DNA of 64,000 nucleotides from Nocardioides sp. NBC_00368 (GCF_036090055.1 NZ_CP107970.1:2296501-2360500), one strand, 5' to 3'; shown: positions 1-7,989, counted from the first letter of the stretch. The notes: generated from the letters alone by a model not told the origin. Numbers and translations are program-made.

Positions 1-299
1 CCGTCCTCGGTGATGGTGCCCCGCACCTTCGTGCCCTTGGCTCCCTTCAGCATCACCTCGTCGAGACGTCCCTTGACCACGTCGACCTTGACCACCTTGT
101 CGACCGCGACGCCGGTGGCCTCGTTCTCCACGTTGGGCGTGATCTGCACCGTCGGCTCGGCCGGCTTCTTCGGCTCCTTCGAGGCGGGATCGGCCCCGCA
201 CGCGGCGAGCACGGGCGTGAGGACCGCTGTCGCGGTGGTCAACAGCACCCCGCGGCGGGCCAGCAGGGACGGGCGGCGAAACGGTGACTGCGTTGACAC
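1..299 (-). CDS. L,D-transpeptidase-like lipoprotein, N-terminal part (cut by window edge)
   Basis: Only the first 99 codons are in the window. A GTG start at 299 gives an N-terminus with basic residues, a hydrophobic stretch (about residues 18-33) and a lipobox LAAC with the lipidation Cys at position 34, so the protein should be anchored to the outer face of the membrane. After a Lys/Pro-rich linker comes a segment (about residues 50-99) that resembles the bacterial Ig-like domain preceding the catalytic YkuD domain in mycobacterial LdtMt2. Those enzymes make 3-3 peptidoglycan cross-links. The catalytic Cys/His motif would lie outside the window, so the enzyme call is an inference from the Ig-like segment. 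GGAG lies about 10 nt before the GTG. Confidence 0.6.
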   Translation of the reverse strand, partial: MSTQSPFRRPSLLARRGVLLTTATAVLTPVLAACGADPASKEPKKPAEPTVQITPNVENEATGVAVDKVVKVDVVKGRLDEVMLKGAKGTKVRGTITED

Positions 300-402
300 G
301 GTGAGACTGCTCCAGACCTGAAATTGTGAACCCAGCGCTCTGAACCGGGACGCGGGCGCGATAACCCTATCGGGCATTGCCAAGAGCCGCCCAAGAACGG
401 CA

Positions 403-435
403 GCGGGGCCCGATCCGTGATGGATCAGGCCCCGC
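403..435 (-). terminator. Hairpin downstream of ctaF
   Basis: Two-tier stem just after the ctaF stop codon: outer arms GCGGGGCC/GGCCCCGC (403-410 and 428-435) and inner arms GATCC/GGATC. It ends the ctaC-ctaD-ctaF transcript. There is no strong U-tract, as is usual for actinobacterial terminators. Confidence 0.6.
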
Positions 436-447
436 GTACGTCACTTC

Positions 448-864
448 TCAGTGCTTGAACTCGCCTCGGTAGTACTCAAAGTTCCAGCCGGCGGTGGCCA
501 GCATGCCGAGCACGGCGGCGATGATGACCAGCCACCAGGCGGCCATCGCCACGGCGAGGACCACCAGACCGAAGGTGAGGCCGGCCCACAGCGGCCACCA
601 GGAGAACGGCGGGAAGAAGCCGTACTCGCCGGCGCCCTCGGCGATGTCGCCGTCCTCGCGGTCCTCGGGGCGCGGATCCATCCTGATGGCGTGGAAGCCG
701 AGGTAGATCCAGATCATGGTGAACAGCAGCGTGCACATGACCAGCGCCGAGGTGCCGGTCCAGTCGCCACCCTCGGAGGAGGCCGCGGTGACGAACCAGT
801 AGGCCGGGGTGACCAGCACCATGAAGGCGGTGCAGACCCCGAAGATCCAGGCTTCAGACTTCAT
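448..864 (-). CDS. ctaF: Cytochrome c oxidase subunit 4 (actinobacterial type)
   Basis: 138-residue integral membrane protein with four hydrophobic helices (about 7-27, 39-59, 90-110 and 113-127) and a short charged loop rich in Asp/Glu at 64-78. This is the small subunit found in the actinobacterial bc1-aa3 supercomplex, where it stabilises the oxidase core. It starts 5 nt after the ctaD stop and is the last gene of ctaC-ctaD-ctaF, followed by a terminator hairpin. The length and the C-terminal motif ending in YYRGEFKH fit the family. No catalytic residues are expected in this subunit. Confidence 0.9.
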   Translation of the reverse strand: MKSEAWIFGVCTAFMVLVTPAYWFVTAASSEGGDWTGTSALVMCTLLFTMIWIYLGFHAIRMDPRPEDREDGDIAEGAGEYGFFPPFSWWPLWAGLTFGLVVLAVAMAAWWLVIIAAVLGMLATAGWNFEYYRGEFKH

Positions 865-869
865 CGGGC

Positions 870-2552
870 TCAGCCTTCCTTGTTGGAGCTGGTGGAGACG
901 AGATCGTCCTCATCGTGCTCCAGCGCGGCGATCTCCGGGTGGTGGAGGTCGAAGGCCGGGGACTCCGAGCGGATCTTCGGGATGGAGACGAAGTTGTGAC
1001 GCGGCGCCGGGCAGGCGGTGGCCCACTCGAGCGAACGGCCCCAGCCCCACGGGTCGTCGACCTCGACGATCGGCGCGTGACGCGAGACGTAGAGGTTGTA
1101 GAAGAACGGCAGCATCGACAGGCTCAGCAGGAACGCGCCCACGGTCGAGAACTGGTTGAGGAAGGTGAAGCCGTCGCTGGGCAGGTAGTCGGCGATACGC
1201 CGCTGCATGCCCTCGACACCGAGCCAGTGCTGGACCAGGAAGGTCGCGTGGAAGCCGACGAACAGCAGCCAGAAGTGGACCTTGCCGAGGCGCTCGTCGA
1301 GCATCCGGCCGGTCATCTTCGGCCACCAGAAGTAGAAGCCGGCGAACATCGCGAACACCACGGTGCCGAAGACGACGTAGTGGAAGTGCGCGACCACGAA
1401 GTAGGAGTCGGAGACCTGGAAGTCGAGCGGCGGGCTCGCCAGGATGATGCCGGTCAGACCACCGAAGAGGAAGGTCGTCAGGAAGCCGATCGACCACAGC
1501 ATCGGGGTGTCGAAGCTGACCGACCCACCCCACATCGTGCCGATCCAGTTGAAGAACTTCACACCTGTCGGGACGGCGATCAGGAACGTCATTCCGGAGA
1601 AGAACGGCAGGTTGACCGCGCCGGTGACGAACATGTGGTGCGCCCACACCGCGACCGAGAGGATCGCGATACCGAGGGTCGCGGCCACCAGGCCGATGTA
1701 GCCGAAGATCGGCTTGCGGCTGAAGACCGGGAGGATCTCGGAGATGATGCCGAAGAACGGCAGCGCGATGATGTAGACCTCGGGGTGACCGAAGAACCAG
1801 AACAGGTGCTGCCACAGGATCGGGCCGCCATGGGCGGCGTCGAAGACGTGGGAGCCGAACTGGCGGTCGGACTCGAGCATCAGCAGCGCGGCGGCCAGGA
1901 TCGGGAACGCGATCAGCGCGAGCAGGGCGGTGATCAGCACGTTCCACGTGAAGATCGGCATCCGGAACATGGTCATGCCCGGCGCACGCATGCAGATGAT
2001 CGTGGTGATGAAGTTGACCGAGCCCAGGATGGTGCCCAGACCACCCATGTAGAGGCCCATGATCCACAGGTCGCCACCGACACCCGGCGAGTACTGCGCG
2101 CTGGAGAGCGGCGTGTAGGCGAACCAGCCGAAGTCAGCCGCGCCCGTCGGGGTGAAGAAGCCGCTGGCCGCGATCAGACCACCGAAGAGGTAGAGCCAGT
2201 AGCTGAACATGTTGAGCCGCGGGAACGCGACGTCAGGGGCGCCGATCTGCAGCGGCATGATCACGTTGGCGAAGCCGAAGAACAGCGGCGTCGCGAACAG
2301 CAGCAGCATGATCGTGCCGTGCATGGTGAACAGCTGGTTGAACAGCTCGTCGTTGACGACCTGCTGACCAGGGAAGGCCAGCTCCGAGCGCATCAGCAGC
2401 GCCATCAGGCCGCCGACGAGGAACCAGACGAACGACGTGACCAGGTACATCTTGCCGATCAGCTTGTGATCGGTGGTGGTCAGCAGCTGGTAGATGTGCT
2501 TACCGAGCGGCTTGGGGCCCCCGGTGACCGGGCGCGCAGCTGTGGCGGTCAC
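870..2552 (-). CDS. ctaD: Cytochrome c oxidase subunit I
   Basis: Catalytic subunit of the aa3-type oxidase, reducing O2 to water at the heme a3-CuB centre and pumping protons across the cytoplasmic membrane. The 560-residue protein shows the heme-copper signatures: FGHPEVY (CuB His with the His-Tyr crosslink), HHMF, and HFHYV near the heme ligands, with about 12 hydrophobic helices. The GTG start at 2552 overlaps the ctaC stop (GTGA), so the two are translationally coupled. The frame stays open further upstream, but that extension is antisense or out of frame to ctaC and has no subunit I sequence, so it is not a fusion. Confidence 0.95.
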   Translation of the reverse strand: MTATAARPVTGGPKPLGKHIYQLLTTTDHKLIGKMYLVTSFVWFLVGGLMALLMRSELAFPGQQVVNDELFNQLFTMHGTIMLLLFATPLFFGFANVIMPLQIGAPDVAFPRLNMFSYWLYLFGGLIAASGFFTPTGAADFGWFAYTPLSSAQYSPGVGGDLWIMGLYMGGLGTILGSVNFITTIICMRAPGMTMFRMPIFTWNVLITALLALIAFPILAAALLMLESDRQFGSHVFDAAHGGPILWQHLFWFFGHPEVYIIALPFFGIISEILPVFSRKPIFGYIGLVAATLGIAILSVAVWAHHMFVTGAVNLPFFSGMTFLIAVPTGVKFFNWIGTMWGGSVSFDTPMLWSIGFLTTFLFGGLTGIILASPPLDFQVSDSYFVVAHFHYVVFGTVVFAMFAGFYFWWPKMTGRMLDERLGKVHFWLLFVGFHATFLVQHWLGVEGMQRRIADYLPSDGFTFLNQFSTVGAFLLSLSMLPFFYNLYVSRHAPIVEVDDPWGWGRSLEWATACPAPRHNFVSIPKIRSESPAFDLHHPEIAALEHDEDDLVSTSSNKEG

Positions 2553-3508
2553 TCGCCCTCCTCCTCGTTGTGGCTCGCGATGTCGTCGGTGGTGCGGGTG
2601 GACTTGCCACCACCGAGCAGCGGGCGCTCGGCCTCGAAGCCCTTCTGCGCCAGCGCGTCGACGTAAGACTTGTAGTCGCTCTCGGAGAGGATCGCGACCT
2701 TGAAGATCATCCGGGCGTGGTAGACGCCGCAGAGCTCGTAGCAGGCGCCGCGGAAGGTCTTGCCCTCGATGAGGTCGTTGGCACCCGGGTCGAAGGTGGC
2801 CGTGGCCTCCTTCGTGGTGATCGAGTAGTGGTTGACCCGACCCGGGATGACATCCATCTTCATGCCGAACTCCGGGACACCGAAGTTGTGGATGACGTCG
2901 GCCGAGCGCAGGTTGAAGCGCGTGGTGGTCTTCTCCGGGAGGACCAGCGTCGGGATGTGCGAGCCGGTGCCCACGACGTAGCCGTAGCTGTCGTAGGGGA
3001 ACTCGTCGTCGACGAGGTTGTCGTCCGCGCTGGCGTCCAGCTCGCCGATGCCGTGGTTGAAGGTCCACTGCCACTGCTGGCCGGTGACCTCGATCACGTT
3101 GGTGGGCGACCCTTCGTCCAGCATCTCGTTCTGGACCTTGACGGTGTGGTCGAAGAACACGATCACCATCAGGACCGGAGCGATCGTGTAGAAGATCTCC
3201 AGCGGCAGGTTGTAGCGCGTCTGGACCGGGATGTCGGCGTCGCTGCGGCGCCGGTAGCGCCAGATCGCCCAGAAGATGAGCCCCCAGGTCAGGATGCCGG
3301 TCAGCAGCGCGGCGATCCATGCGCCCTGCCACAGGGCGAGGTTGTGCTCCCCCTGCTCAGAACGTGGCTCGGGGAAGCCGAAACGCGCCGCCTCGTCCGA
3401 ACAACCACTCAGCAGGAGGGCGCCGGCCGTCAGCGTCGCCACCAGCGCACCACGTCGGGCGCGGGAGTGGGACGGAGTCGATCCGGCCCCTGGCAAGTGC
3501 AGACCCAC
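2549..3508 (-). CDS. ctaC: Cytochrome c oxidase subunit II (CuA subunit), lipoprotein
   Basis: Receives electrons from the cytochrome bc1 complex and passes them from CuA to heme a in subunit I. The CuA site is visible as CYELCGVYHARM (two Cys, His, Met) in the C-terminal cupredoxin domain, with two hydrophobic helices before it. With the GTG start at 3508 the N-terminus carries a lipobox LSGC (Cys36), as in other actinobacterial CtaC. This start is chosen because GAGAGAGG lies six bases upstream; an ATG at 3526 has no ribosome site. In-frame sequence continues upstream but is not conserved-looking. First gene of ctaC-ctaD-ctaF. Confidence 0.93.
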   Translation of the reverse strand: MGLHLPGAGSTPSHSRARRGALVATLTAGALLLSGCSDEAARFGFPEPRSEQGEHNLALWQGAWIAALLTGILTWGLIFWAIWRYRRRSDADIPVQTRYNLPLEIFYTIAPVLMVIVFFDHTVKVQNEMLDEGSPTNVIEVTGQQWQWTFNHGIGELDASADDNLVDDEFPYDSYGYVVGTGSHIPTLVLPEKTTTRFNLRSADVIHNFGVPEFGMKMDVIPGRVNHYSITTKEATATFDPGANDLIEGKTFRGACYELCGVYHARMIFKVAILSESDYKSYVDALAQKGFEAERPLLGGGKSTRTTDDIASHNEEEGE

Positions 3509-3628
3509 TACGAGCCTCTCTCTCATGCGAACACTCAGATGTCGGCAGACTACCGCGAGCGCCTCCGGATTCATCTTCAGGGGTTCCTCATGTCGCGTAT
3601 GGCACAGAGGTTCCGCGCGTGGAACCTC

Positions 3629-3634
3629 TAACGT
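3629..3634 (+). promoter_or_regulatory. -10 box of a leaderless promoter for the cysteine desulfurase
   Basis: TAACGT with 8 bases to the GTG at 3643 and no ribosome-binding site between. The spacing places the transcription start at or next to the start codon. Confidence 0.45.
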
Positions 3635-3642
3635 TGGGTTCT

Positions 3643-4752
3643 GTGACCGACAGCTTCACCTACCTCGACGCCGCATCGGCCGAACCGCTCCATCCGGCGG
3701 CCCGCGACGTGCTCCTGGCCGCGGCAGAGCAGGGGTATGCCGACCCTCGCCGCCTCCACCGGCCGGCCCGTAACGCGGGTCTGCTGCTCGAGAACGCCCG
3801 CGAGGTCGTGGCCGAGGCGTTGGGTGTACGTCGCGATGAGGTGCTTTTCACATCCTCGGGCACCGCCGCCGTGCATGCGGGCCTGCTGGGGCTCGGATCA
3901 CGTGGCATCGGTCACAGTGCCGTCGAGCACCAGGCCGTCATCGACGCCGCGCGCTGGTCGCAACGCTCCCCCGTCACCGAGCTGGCCGTCGACGGCGAGG
4001 CCCGGGTCGACGTGGCCGCGGTGCGGGACGCGGTCGCGACCGGAGAGATCGACGTGGTCGCCGTCCAGCAGGCCAACCACGAGGTCGGCACGCTGCAGCC
4101 GCTCGACGACGTCGCCTCCGCCGCCGCCCCGGTCTCGCTCTTCGTCGACGCCTGCGCCTCCATGGGGCGGCTGCCGCTGCCTTCGGTCGGCGATACGATC
4201 GCCGGCTCCGCCCGCAAGTGGGGTGGCCCCGGCGGCGTGGGAGTGCTGGTCGTGCGCAGGTCGGCGCGGTGGCGCTGGCCGTTCCCGGGCGATGAGTGGT
4301 CGCGTACGGATCAGGGGTTCACGAACATCCCCGGGGCGCTGGCCGCCGCGGCGGCGCTCCAAGCGGTCGTCGCCGAGCGCGAGGAGGTCAACTCCCGCCA
4401 GCACGAGCTGATCTCGCTGGTCCGGGAACGGGTCAGGGTGGAGATCCCCGACGTGGACGTCGCCGGCCCCGACGAGGGCCGGCTGCCCCACCTGGTGACG
4501 TTCTCGGCGCTGTACGTCGACGGCGAGGCGCTGGTGACCGCCCTGGACCGCCTCGGCGCCGGTGTCGCGAGCGGCTCGGCCTGCACCTCCGACACCCGTG
4601 AGCCGTCTCGCGTACTTGCTGCCATGGGAGCGCTGACACACGGTAACGTTCGGCTGTCGCTGACCCGCGACACGACGCGAGAGGATGTGGAGCGCGTGCT
4701 CGACGCACTGCCTGAGATCGTCAAGGACCTGCGCGCCGAGGCCGGGCTGTGA
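3643..4752 (+). CDS. Cysteine desulfurase, IscS/NifS class
   Basis: PLP enzyme that removes sulfur from cysteine as an enzyme-bound persulfide for Fe-S clusters or tRNA thiolation. The 369-residue protein has the fold-type I aminotransferase layout. The PLP lysine is K192 in GSARKWGGPGG, where the usual His before Lys is Arg. The active-site loop GSACTS puts the persulfide cysteine at C314, typical of class I (IscS/NifS) rather than SufS. NHEVGT (about 145-150) and VDAC (168-171) match family motifs, with Cys in place of the usual Gln-containing segment. The GTG at 3643 is the first start before the conserved YLDAASAEP. The TusA-like gene overlaps its stop codon, so the pair probably passes sulfur from one to the other. 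Confidence 0.85.
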   Translation: MTDSFTYLDAASAEPLHPAARDVLLAAAEQGYADPRRLHRPARNAGLLLENAREVVAEALGVRRDEVLFTSSGTAAVHAGLLGLGSRGIGHSAVEHQAVIDAARWSQRSPVTELAVDGEARVDVAAVRDAVATGEIDVVAVQQANHEVGTLQPLDDVASAAAPVSLFVDACASMGRLPLPSVGDTIAGSARKWGGPGGVGVLVVRRSARWRWPFPGDEWSRTDQGFTNIPGALAAAAALQAVVAEREEVNSRQHELISLVRERVRVEIPDVDVAGPDEGRLPHLVTFSALYVDGEALVTALDRLGAGVASGSACTSDTREPSRVLAAMGALTHGNVRLSLTRDTTREDVERVLDALPEIVKDLRAEAGL

Positions 4753-4985
4753 ACGGCCCGGTCGTGACCCTCGACTGCCGCGGCCAGGCCTGCCCGCGGC
4801 CCATCATCGAGCTCGGCCGCCACCTCGGCGACGTCGAGGTCGGCGAGGTCATCGCCGTCGCGGCCGACGACGTCGCCGCCCACCACGACGTGCCCGCCTG
4901 GGCCCGGATGCGCGGGCAGGAGTTCGTCGGCGAGGTGGAGGCAGAAGACGGCGTACCCGTGTATCGGATACGCCGTCTGAGCTGA
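4749..4985 (+). CDS. TusA-like sulfurtransferase
   Basis: 78-residue single-domain sulfur carrier of the TusA/SirA family. The signature CRGQACPRPI (residues 10-19) contains the conserved Cys-Pro pair, with C15 as the expected persulfide carrier. The GTG start overlaps the desulfurase stop codon (GTGA), so the proteins are made together. In Escherichia coli TusA takes sulfur from IscS for tRNA 2-thiouridine; here the partner may instead feed Fe-S or molybdenum cofactor work, which sequence cannot decide. A convergent two-hairpin repeat follows directly. Confidence 0.85.
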   Translation: MNGPVVTLDCRGQACPRPIIELGRHLGDVEVGEVIAVAADDVAAHHDVPAWARMRGQEFVGEVEAEDGVPVYRIRRLS

Positions 4986-4994
4986 GCGGCGGTC

Positions 4995-5073
4995 GGAATA
5001 CCCGGTTCACCGGGTATTCCTGCACTTCTCAGGCGTTGCAATGCCAGAGAAGTGCAGGAATTGCCAGAGAAGT
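4995..5073. repeat. Two-hairpin intergenic repeat, copy 1
   Basis: Hairpin 1 is a perfect 11-bp stem GGAATACCCGG/CCGGGTATTCC with loop TTCA (4995-5020). Hairpin 2 is a perfect 14-bp stem TTCCTGCACTTCTC/GAGAAGTGCAGGAA (5017-5030 and 5047-5060) with a 16-nt loop. The two share TTCC, so they cannot both form fully. A third partial copy of the right arm (GAGAAGTTCAGG) runs into the adenosine kinase stop codon. It sits between convergent genes and may act as a two-way terminator. Copy 2 is near 51,350, with an identical second stem. Confidence 0.85.
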
Positions 5074-6057
5074 TCAGGCCTTGATGTGCGAGGCGATCTG
5101 GTCGGCGGCGGTGTCGCCGTAGGACTCGCGGACCCGGGCGACGAACTCCTCGGCGGTGAAGGAGTACTCCTGCGGGCCGACGGTCTCGACGCAGTAGGCA
5201 GCCAGCACACAGCCGACCTCGGCGGCCTGCTCGAGCTCGCAGTCCCAGGCCAGTGCGGCCAGGAACCCGGCGCGGAAGGCGTCACCGACGCCGGTGGGCT
5301 CGATCGCGTTCACGTTCTTCGCGGCCGGCAGCTGGATCGGGTCCTCGCCCTTGCGCTGGATGCGTACGCCGTCCTTGCCGAGCGTGGTGACCTGGGTGCC
5401 GACCCGGGCCAGGACCTCGTCGGCCGACCAGCCGGTCTTCTGCTCGAGGACGTGAGACTCGTACTCGTTGGTGAACAGGTAGGCGGCGCCGTCGACGAGC
5501 TCGCGGATCAGCTCGCCGTCGCCGAAGGCGAGCTGCTGGCTCGGGTCGGAGATGAAGGTGTAGCCCCGCTGGCGGGCCTCCTCGGTGTGGCGCTTCATCG
5601 CGTCGGGGTCGTCAGGAGCGACCAGGACGAAGGCCGGCTCGCCGACCTTCTCCGCGATCGGGCCGAGCTCGATCTCACGGGCCTCGGCCATCGCGCCGGG
5701 GTAGAAGCTGGCGAACTGCGCCATCGCGGTGTCGGTCGTGCACACGAACCGCGCGGTGTGCAGCGTCTCGGAGACGCGCAGGTGGTCGCAGTTGACGCCG
5801 TGGCGCTCGAGCCAGGAGCGGTAGTCGGCGAAATCCTCACCGACCGCACCCACGAGCACCGGCGCGAGGCCGAGGTTGGCCAGGCCGAAGGAGATGTTGG
5901 CACCGACGCCACCGCGGCGGATCTCGAGGTCGTTGACCAGGAAGCTCACCGAGAGCTTGTCGAGCTGGTCGGCGACCAGCGAGTCGGCGAACTTTCCACC
6001 GAAGCTCATCAGGTGGTCGGTGGCGATGGAGCCTGCGATCAGGAGTGAACCGGACAT
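5074..6057 (-). CDS. adoK: PfkB-family carbohydrate kinase, probable adenosine kinase
   Basis: 327-residue ribokinase-family kinase. The N-terminal GG motif (RRGGVGANISFGLANLG, about 48-64) and the C-terminal anion-hole motif EPTGVGDAFRAGF place the catalytic base at D259. The sequence and its position between the ctaC region and the HesB/glycerate kinase genes match M. tuberculosis Rv2202c, which phosphorylates adenosine to AMP, so purine salvage is the likely role. A general sugar kinase cannot be excluded by eye. The ATG at 6057 is preceded by TAGGGT seven bases upstream and no ribosome site, a leaderless arrangement. Confidence 0.8.
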   Translation of the reverse strand: MSGSLLIAGSIATDHLMSFGGKFADSLVADQLDKLSVSFLVNDLEIRRGGVGANISFGLANLGLAPVLVGAVGEDFADYRSWLERHGVNCDHLRVSETLHTARFVCTTDTAMAQFASFYPGAMAEAREIELGPIAEKVGEPAFVLVAPDDPDAMKRHTEEARQRGYTFISDPSQQLAFGDGELIRELVDGAAYLFTNEYESHVLEQKTGWSADEVLARVGTQVTTLGKDGVRIQRKGEDPIQLPAAKNVNAIEPTGVGDAFRAGFLAALAWDCELEQAAEVGCVLAAYCVETVGPQEYSFTAEEFVARVRESYGDTAADQIASHIKA

Positions 6058-6064
6058 GCGCGGA

Positions 6065-6070
6065 ACCCTA
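6065..6070 (-). promoter_or_regulatory. -10 box, leaderless promoter of adoK
   Basis: TAGGGT read on the minus strand, 7 bases before the ATG at 6057. The same TAGGGT-N7 layout recurs before dapB, the lipoprotein at 47963 and the HAD gene. Confidence 0.55.
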
Positions 6071-6143
6071 CCGGCGAGGCCTCGGGCGACGTTAAGGCTC
6101 GACCGTGGACGGGAGATGAATATTACCGCCGAGTCGGCCTTCT

Positions 6144-6168
6144 ACTACCCGTTGGTAGTGCTTACCGT
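6144..6168 (+). promoter_or_regulatory. Palindrome and -10 box before a small gene
   Basis: Perfect palindrome ACTACC-CGTT-GGTAGT (6144-6159) followed by TACCGT (6163-6168), which lies 7 bases before the ATG at 6176. A repressor bound to the palindrome would block the promoter. The regulator is unknown. Confidence 0.4.
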
Positions 6169-6175
6169 CGTTTGC

Positions 6176-6391
6176 ATGACAGACATGCGCGTTCCGTACG
6201 ACGACCTCGACAGCCCCGCGCAGCTCTGCGCCGACTGCGCCGCCGCCGACAGCGCGCTGCGCCTGCCCGCGCCACGGGCGCGCGAGACGGCCCGCCCGGC
6301 GCCGGCGGTGCGGATGCAGTCCCGCGAGCCGCGCGACGCCGCCATGCTCGAGGCGATCGGGCACGTCGCCGACGATCTCGCCCTGACCTGA
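6176..6391 (+). CDS. Small Cys-containing hypothetical protein
   Basis: 71-residue predicted soluble protein, not recognised. It begins MTDMRVPYDDLDSP and carries a CxxC pair (LCADCAAAD, about residues 18-26) that could bind metal but lacks a second pair. The rest is Arg/Ala-rich. Support for it being a gene is a leaderless -10 box at exactly 7 bases from the ATG, an operator-like palindrome upstream, and a strong terminator hairpin 35 bases after its stop. It lies alone on the plus strand between adoK and erpA. It could still be a chance open frame in GC-rich DNA. Confidence 0.45.
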   Translation: MTDMRVPYDDLDSPAQLCADCAAADSALRLPAPRARETARPAPAVRMQSREPRDAAMLEAIGHVADDLALT

Positions 6392-6426
6392 CCGGTCTCG
6401 GCCCCCGATCGGGGGCCACCAAATAC

Positions 6427-6458
6427 CAGCAGCCCCTGCCTTGCGGCAGGGGCTGCTG
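6427..6458. terminator. Bidirectional terminator between the small gene and erpA
   Basis: Perfect 14-bp stem CAGCAGCCCCTGCC/GGCAGGGGCTGCTG with loop TTGC, lying between convergent genes. Confidence 0.75.
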
Positions 6459-6479
6459 ACGTACTGGACCAGGTTCGGC

Positions 6480-6833
6480 TCAGTGGAACGAGTCACCACA
6501 GGCGCAGGAGCCGGTGGCGTTGGGGTTGTCGATGGTGAACCCCTGCTTCTCGATGCTGTCCACGAAGTCGATCATCGCGCCGTTGAGGTAGGGAACGCTC
6601 ATCCGGTCGACGACGACGGCCACACCGTCGAAGTCGGTGACGACGTCACCATCGAGGGTGCGCTCGTCGAAGAAGAGCTGGTAGCGCAGGCCGGAGCAGC
6701 CACCGGGCTGCACGGAGATGCGCAGGCTCAGGTCGTCGCGGCCTTCCTGCTCCAGGAGGCTCTTCACCTTCGCGGCGGCAACGTCGCTCAGGTTGATGGA
6801 GTCGGCGCGGCGTTCGGTCGTCTGCTCGGTCAT
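6480..6833 (-). CDS. erpA: HesB/IscA-family Fe-S insertion protein
   Basis: 117-residue A-type carrier that receives Fe-S clusters and hands them to apo-enzymes. The three invariant cysteines are present: C46 in GGCSGLRY and C110/C112 in SCACG. Length and motif spacing are normal for the family. The homologue in M. tuberculosis (Rv2204c) has the same neighbours, adoK and glycerate kinase. AGGGAG nine bases before the ATG serves as the ribosome site. Likely clients in this window include NadA and IspG, both of which have visible Fe-S cysteines. Confidence 0.88.
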   Translation of the reverse strand: MTEQTTERRADSINLSDVAAAKVKSLLEQEGRDDLSLRISVQPGGCSGLRYQLFFDERTLDGDVVTDFDGVAVVVDRMSVPYLNGAMIDFVDSIEKQGFTIDNPNATGSCACGDSFH

Positions 6834-6897
6834 GTAGCTGGGCTCCCTGTGCGTGGGTGCGGGTTGTGTCTCAAGGTCAATCGTCGCACATCCGCGG

Positions 6898-7983
6898 TTA
6901 TTCCCGGTGGTCGGCGGACCACGTCCGAGCGACCCGGGCGGCGACCTGGACCAGCGAGTCGTACGCCTGGCTCAGTGCCCGCTCCTCCCCGACGCTGTCG
7001 ACGAGCGAGTAGGCGGCATCGATGCCGAGCGTCCGCATCTCCCGACCGCTCATGCTGACCTTCCCCGCCAGCACGATGCAGGGCCGCAGCGCCTGCTCGG
7101 CGAGCCGCGCCACCCCGGCCGGCACCTTTCCGGCGGCGCTCTGCGGGTCGAAGGACCCCTCGCCGGTGATCACCAGATCGGCCCGGGCGGCCAGCTCGGG
7201 CAGCCCCAGCAGGTCGGCGACGACGTCGAGACCGGACCGGCGCGTGGCCCCGAGGAGCAGCAGCGCGAACCCCATCCCGCCGGCCGCGCCCGCGCCCTTC
7301 TCGGTCGCGATCTTGCGCGAGGTCGCGGCCGCCAGGTCCTGGAGCGCGCCGTCCCAGCGCGGCATGGTCTCCTCGGCCAGCCCCTTCTGCGCACCGTAGA
7401 CCTTGACCGCGCCGAAGAGCCCGGTCAGCGGGTTGTCCACGTCGCTGGCGATGACGATGTCGAGGCCCAGCGGCTCGGGCATCGTGACCTCGGTGACGCC
7501 CTCCAGCCCGGCGACACCGGCGTCGAGCGGCCGGTCCGCGGTGGCGCCCAGGGCGGCCAGCAGCCCCGCTCCCCCGTCGCTGGTGCCCGAGCCGCCGAGA
7601 CCGACCACGACCGTGCTCGCCCCGGCGTCGCGGGCGGCGAGGAGCAGCTGCCCCACCCCGTACGAGGTCGCCTGCTCGGCGCCCTCCCCACCGGTCAGGT
7701 GCAGACCGGCGGCCTGGGCGGACTCGACATAGGCGGTGGCGCCGTCGACCAGCACCTGCGCCGACACCGGCTCACCGTGCGGCCCCCTGACCTCGACCTC
7801 GCGGAGATCGCCGCCCAGCACGTCGTGCAGCAGCTCGAGGAATCCCGGTCCTCCATCAGCCATCGGGGCCAGCGAGAGCTCGTCTCGGGGAGCCGTACGC
7901 CGCCACCCCTCCGCGATCGCGGAGGCCGCCTGGGAGGCGGTGAGCGTGCCGGCGTACTTGTCGGGGGCGATCAGCACTCGCAT
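6898..7983 (-). CDS. Glycerate kinase (GlxK/GarK family)
   Basis: 361-residue kinase that phosphorylates glycerate, most likely to 2-phosphoglycerate, feeding it into glycolysis. The family N-terminus (VLIAPDKYAGTLTASQA) and the glycine-rich segment GLGGSGTSDGGAGLLAALG are intact, as is a C-terminal motif VPAGVARLA. The length fits the 360-380 residue norm. TAGGTT lies six bases before the ATG, so the mRNA is probably leaderless. It continues the conserved adoK-HesB-glycerate kinase order. Substrate position (2- or 3-phospho product) cannot be read from sequence. Confidence 0.85.
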   Translation of the reverse strand: MRVLIAPDKYAGTLTASQAASAIAEGWRRTAPRDELSLAPMADGGPGFLELLHDVLGGDLREVEVRGPHGEPVSAQVLVDGATAYVESAQAAGLHLTGGEGAEQATSYGVGQLLLAARDAGASTVVVGLGGSGTSDGGAGLLAALGATADRPLDAGVAGLEGVTEVTMPEPLGLDIVIASDVDNPLTGLFGAVKVYGAQKGLAEETMPRWDGALQDLAAATSRKIATEKGAGAAGGMGFALLLLGATRRSGLDVVADLLGLPELAARADLVITGEGSFDPQSAAGKVPAGVARLAEQALRPCIVLAGKVSMSGREMRTLGIDAAYSLVDSVGEERALSQAYDSLVQVAARVARTWSADHRE

Positions 7984-7989
7984 GGCCGA

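Noticed and set aside
870..3332. An 820-residue fusion of subunit I with an N-terminal extension
   Set aside because: The upstream part of the frame is an Arg/Pro/His-rich shadow of ctaC in another frame; the true start is the GTG that overlaps the ctaC stop.
4995..5073. Insertion sequence or MITE ends
   Set aside because: No transposase-like frame, no target-site duplication seen, and the unit is only hairpins; called a repeat instead.
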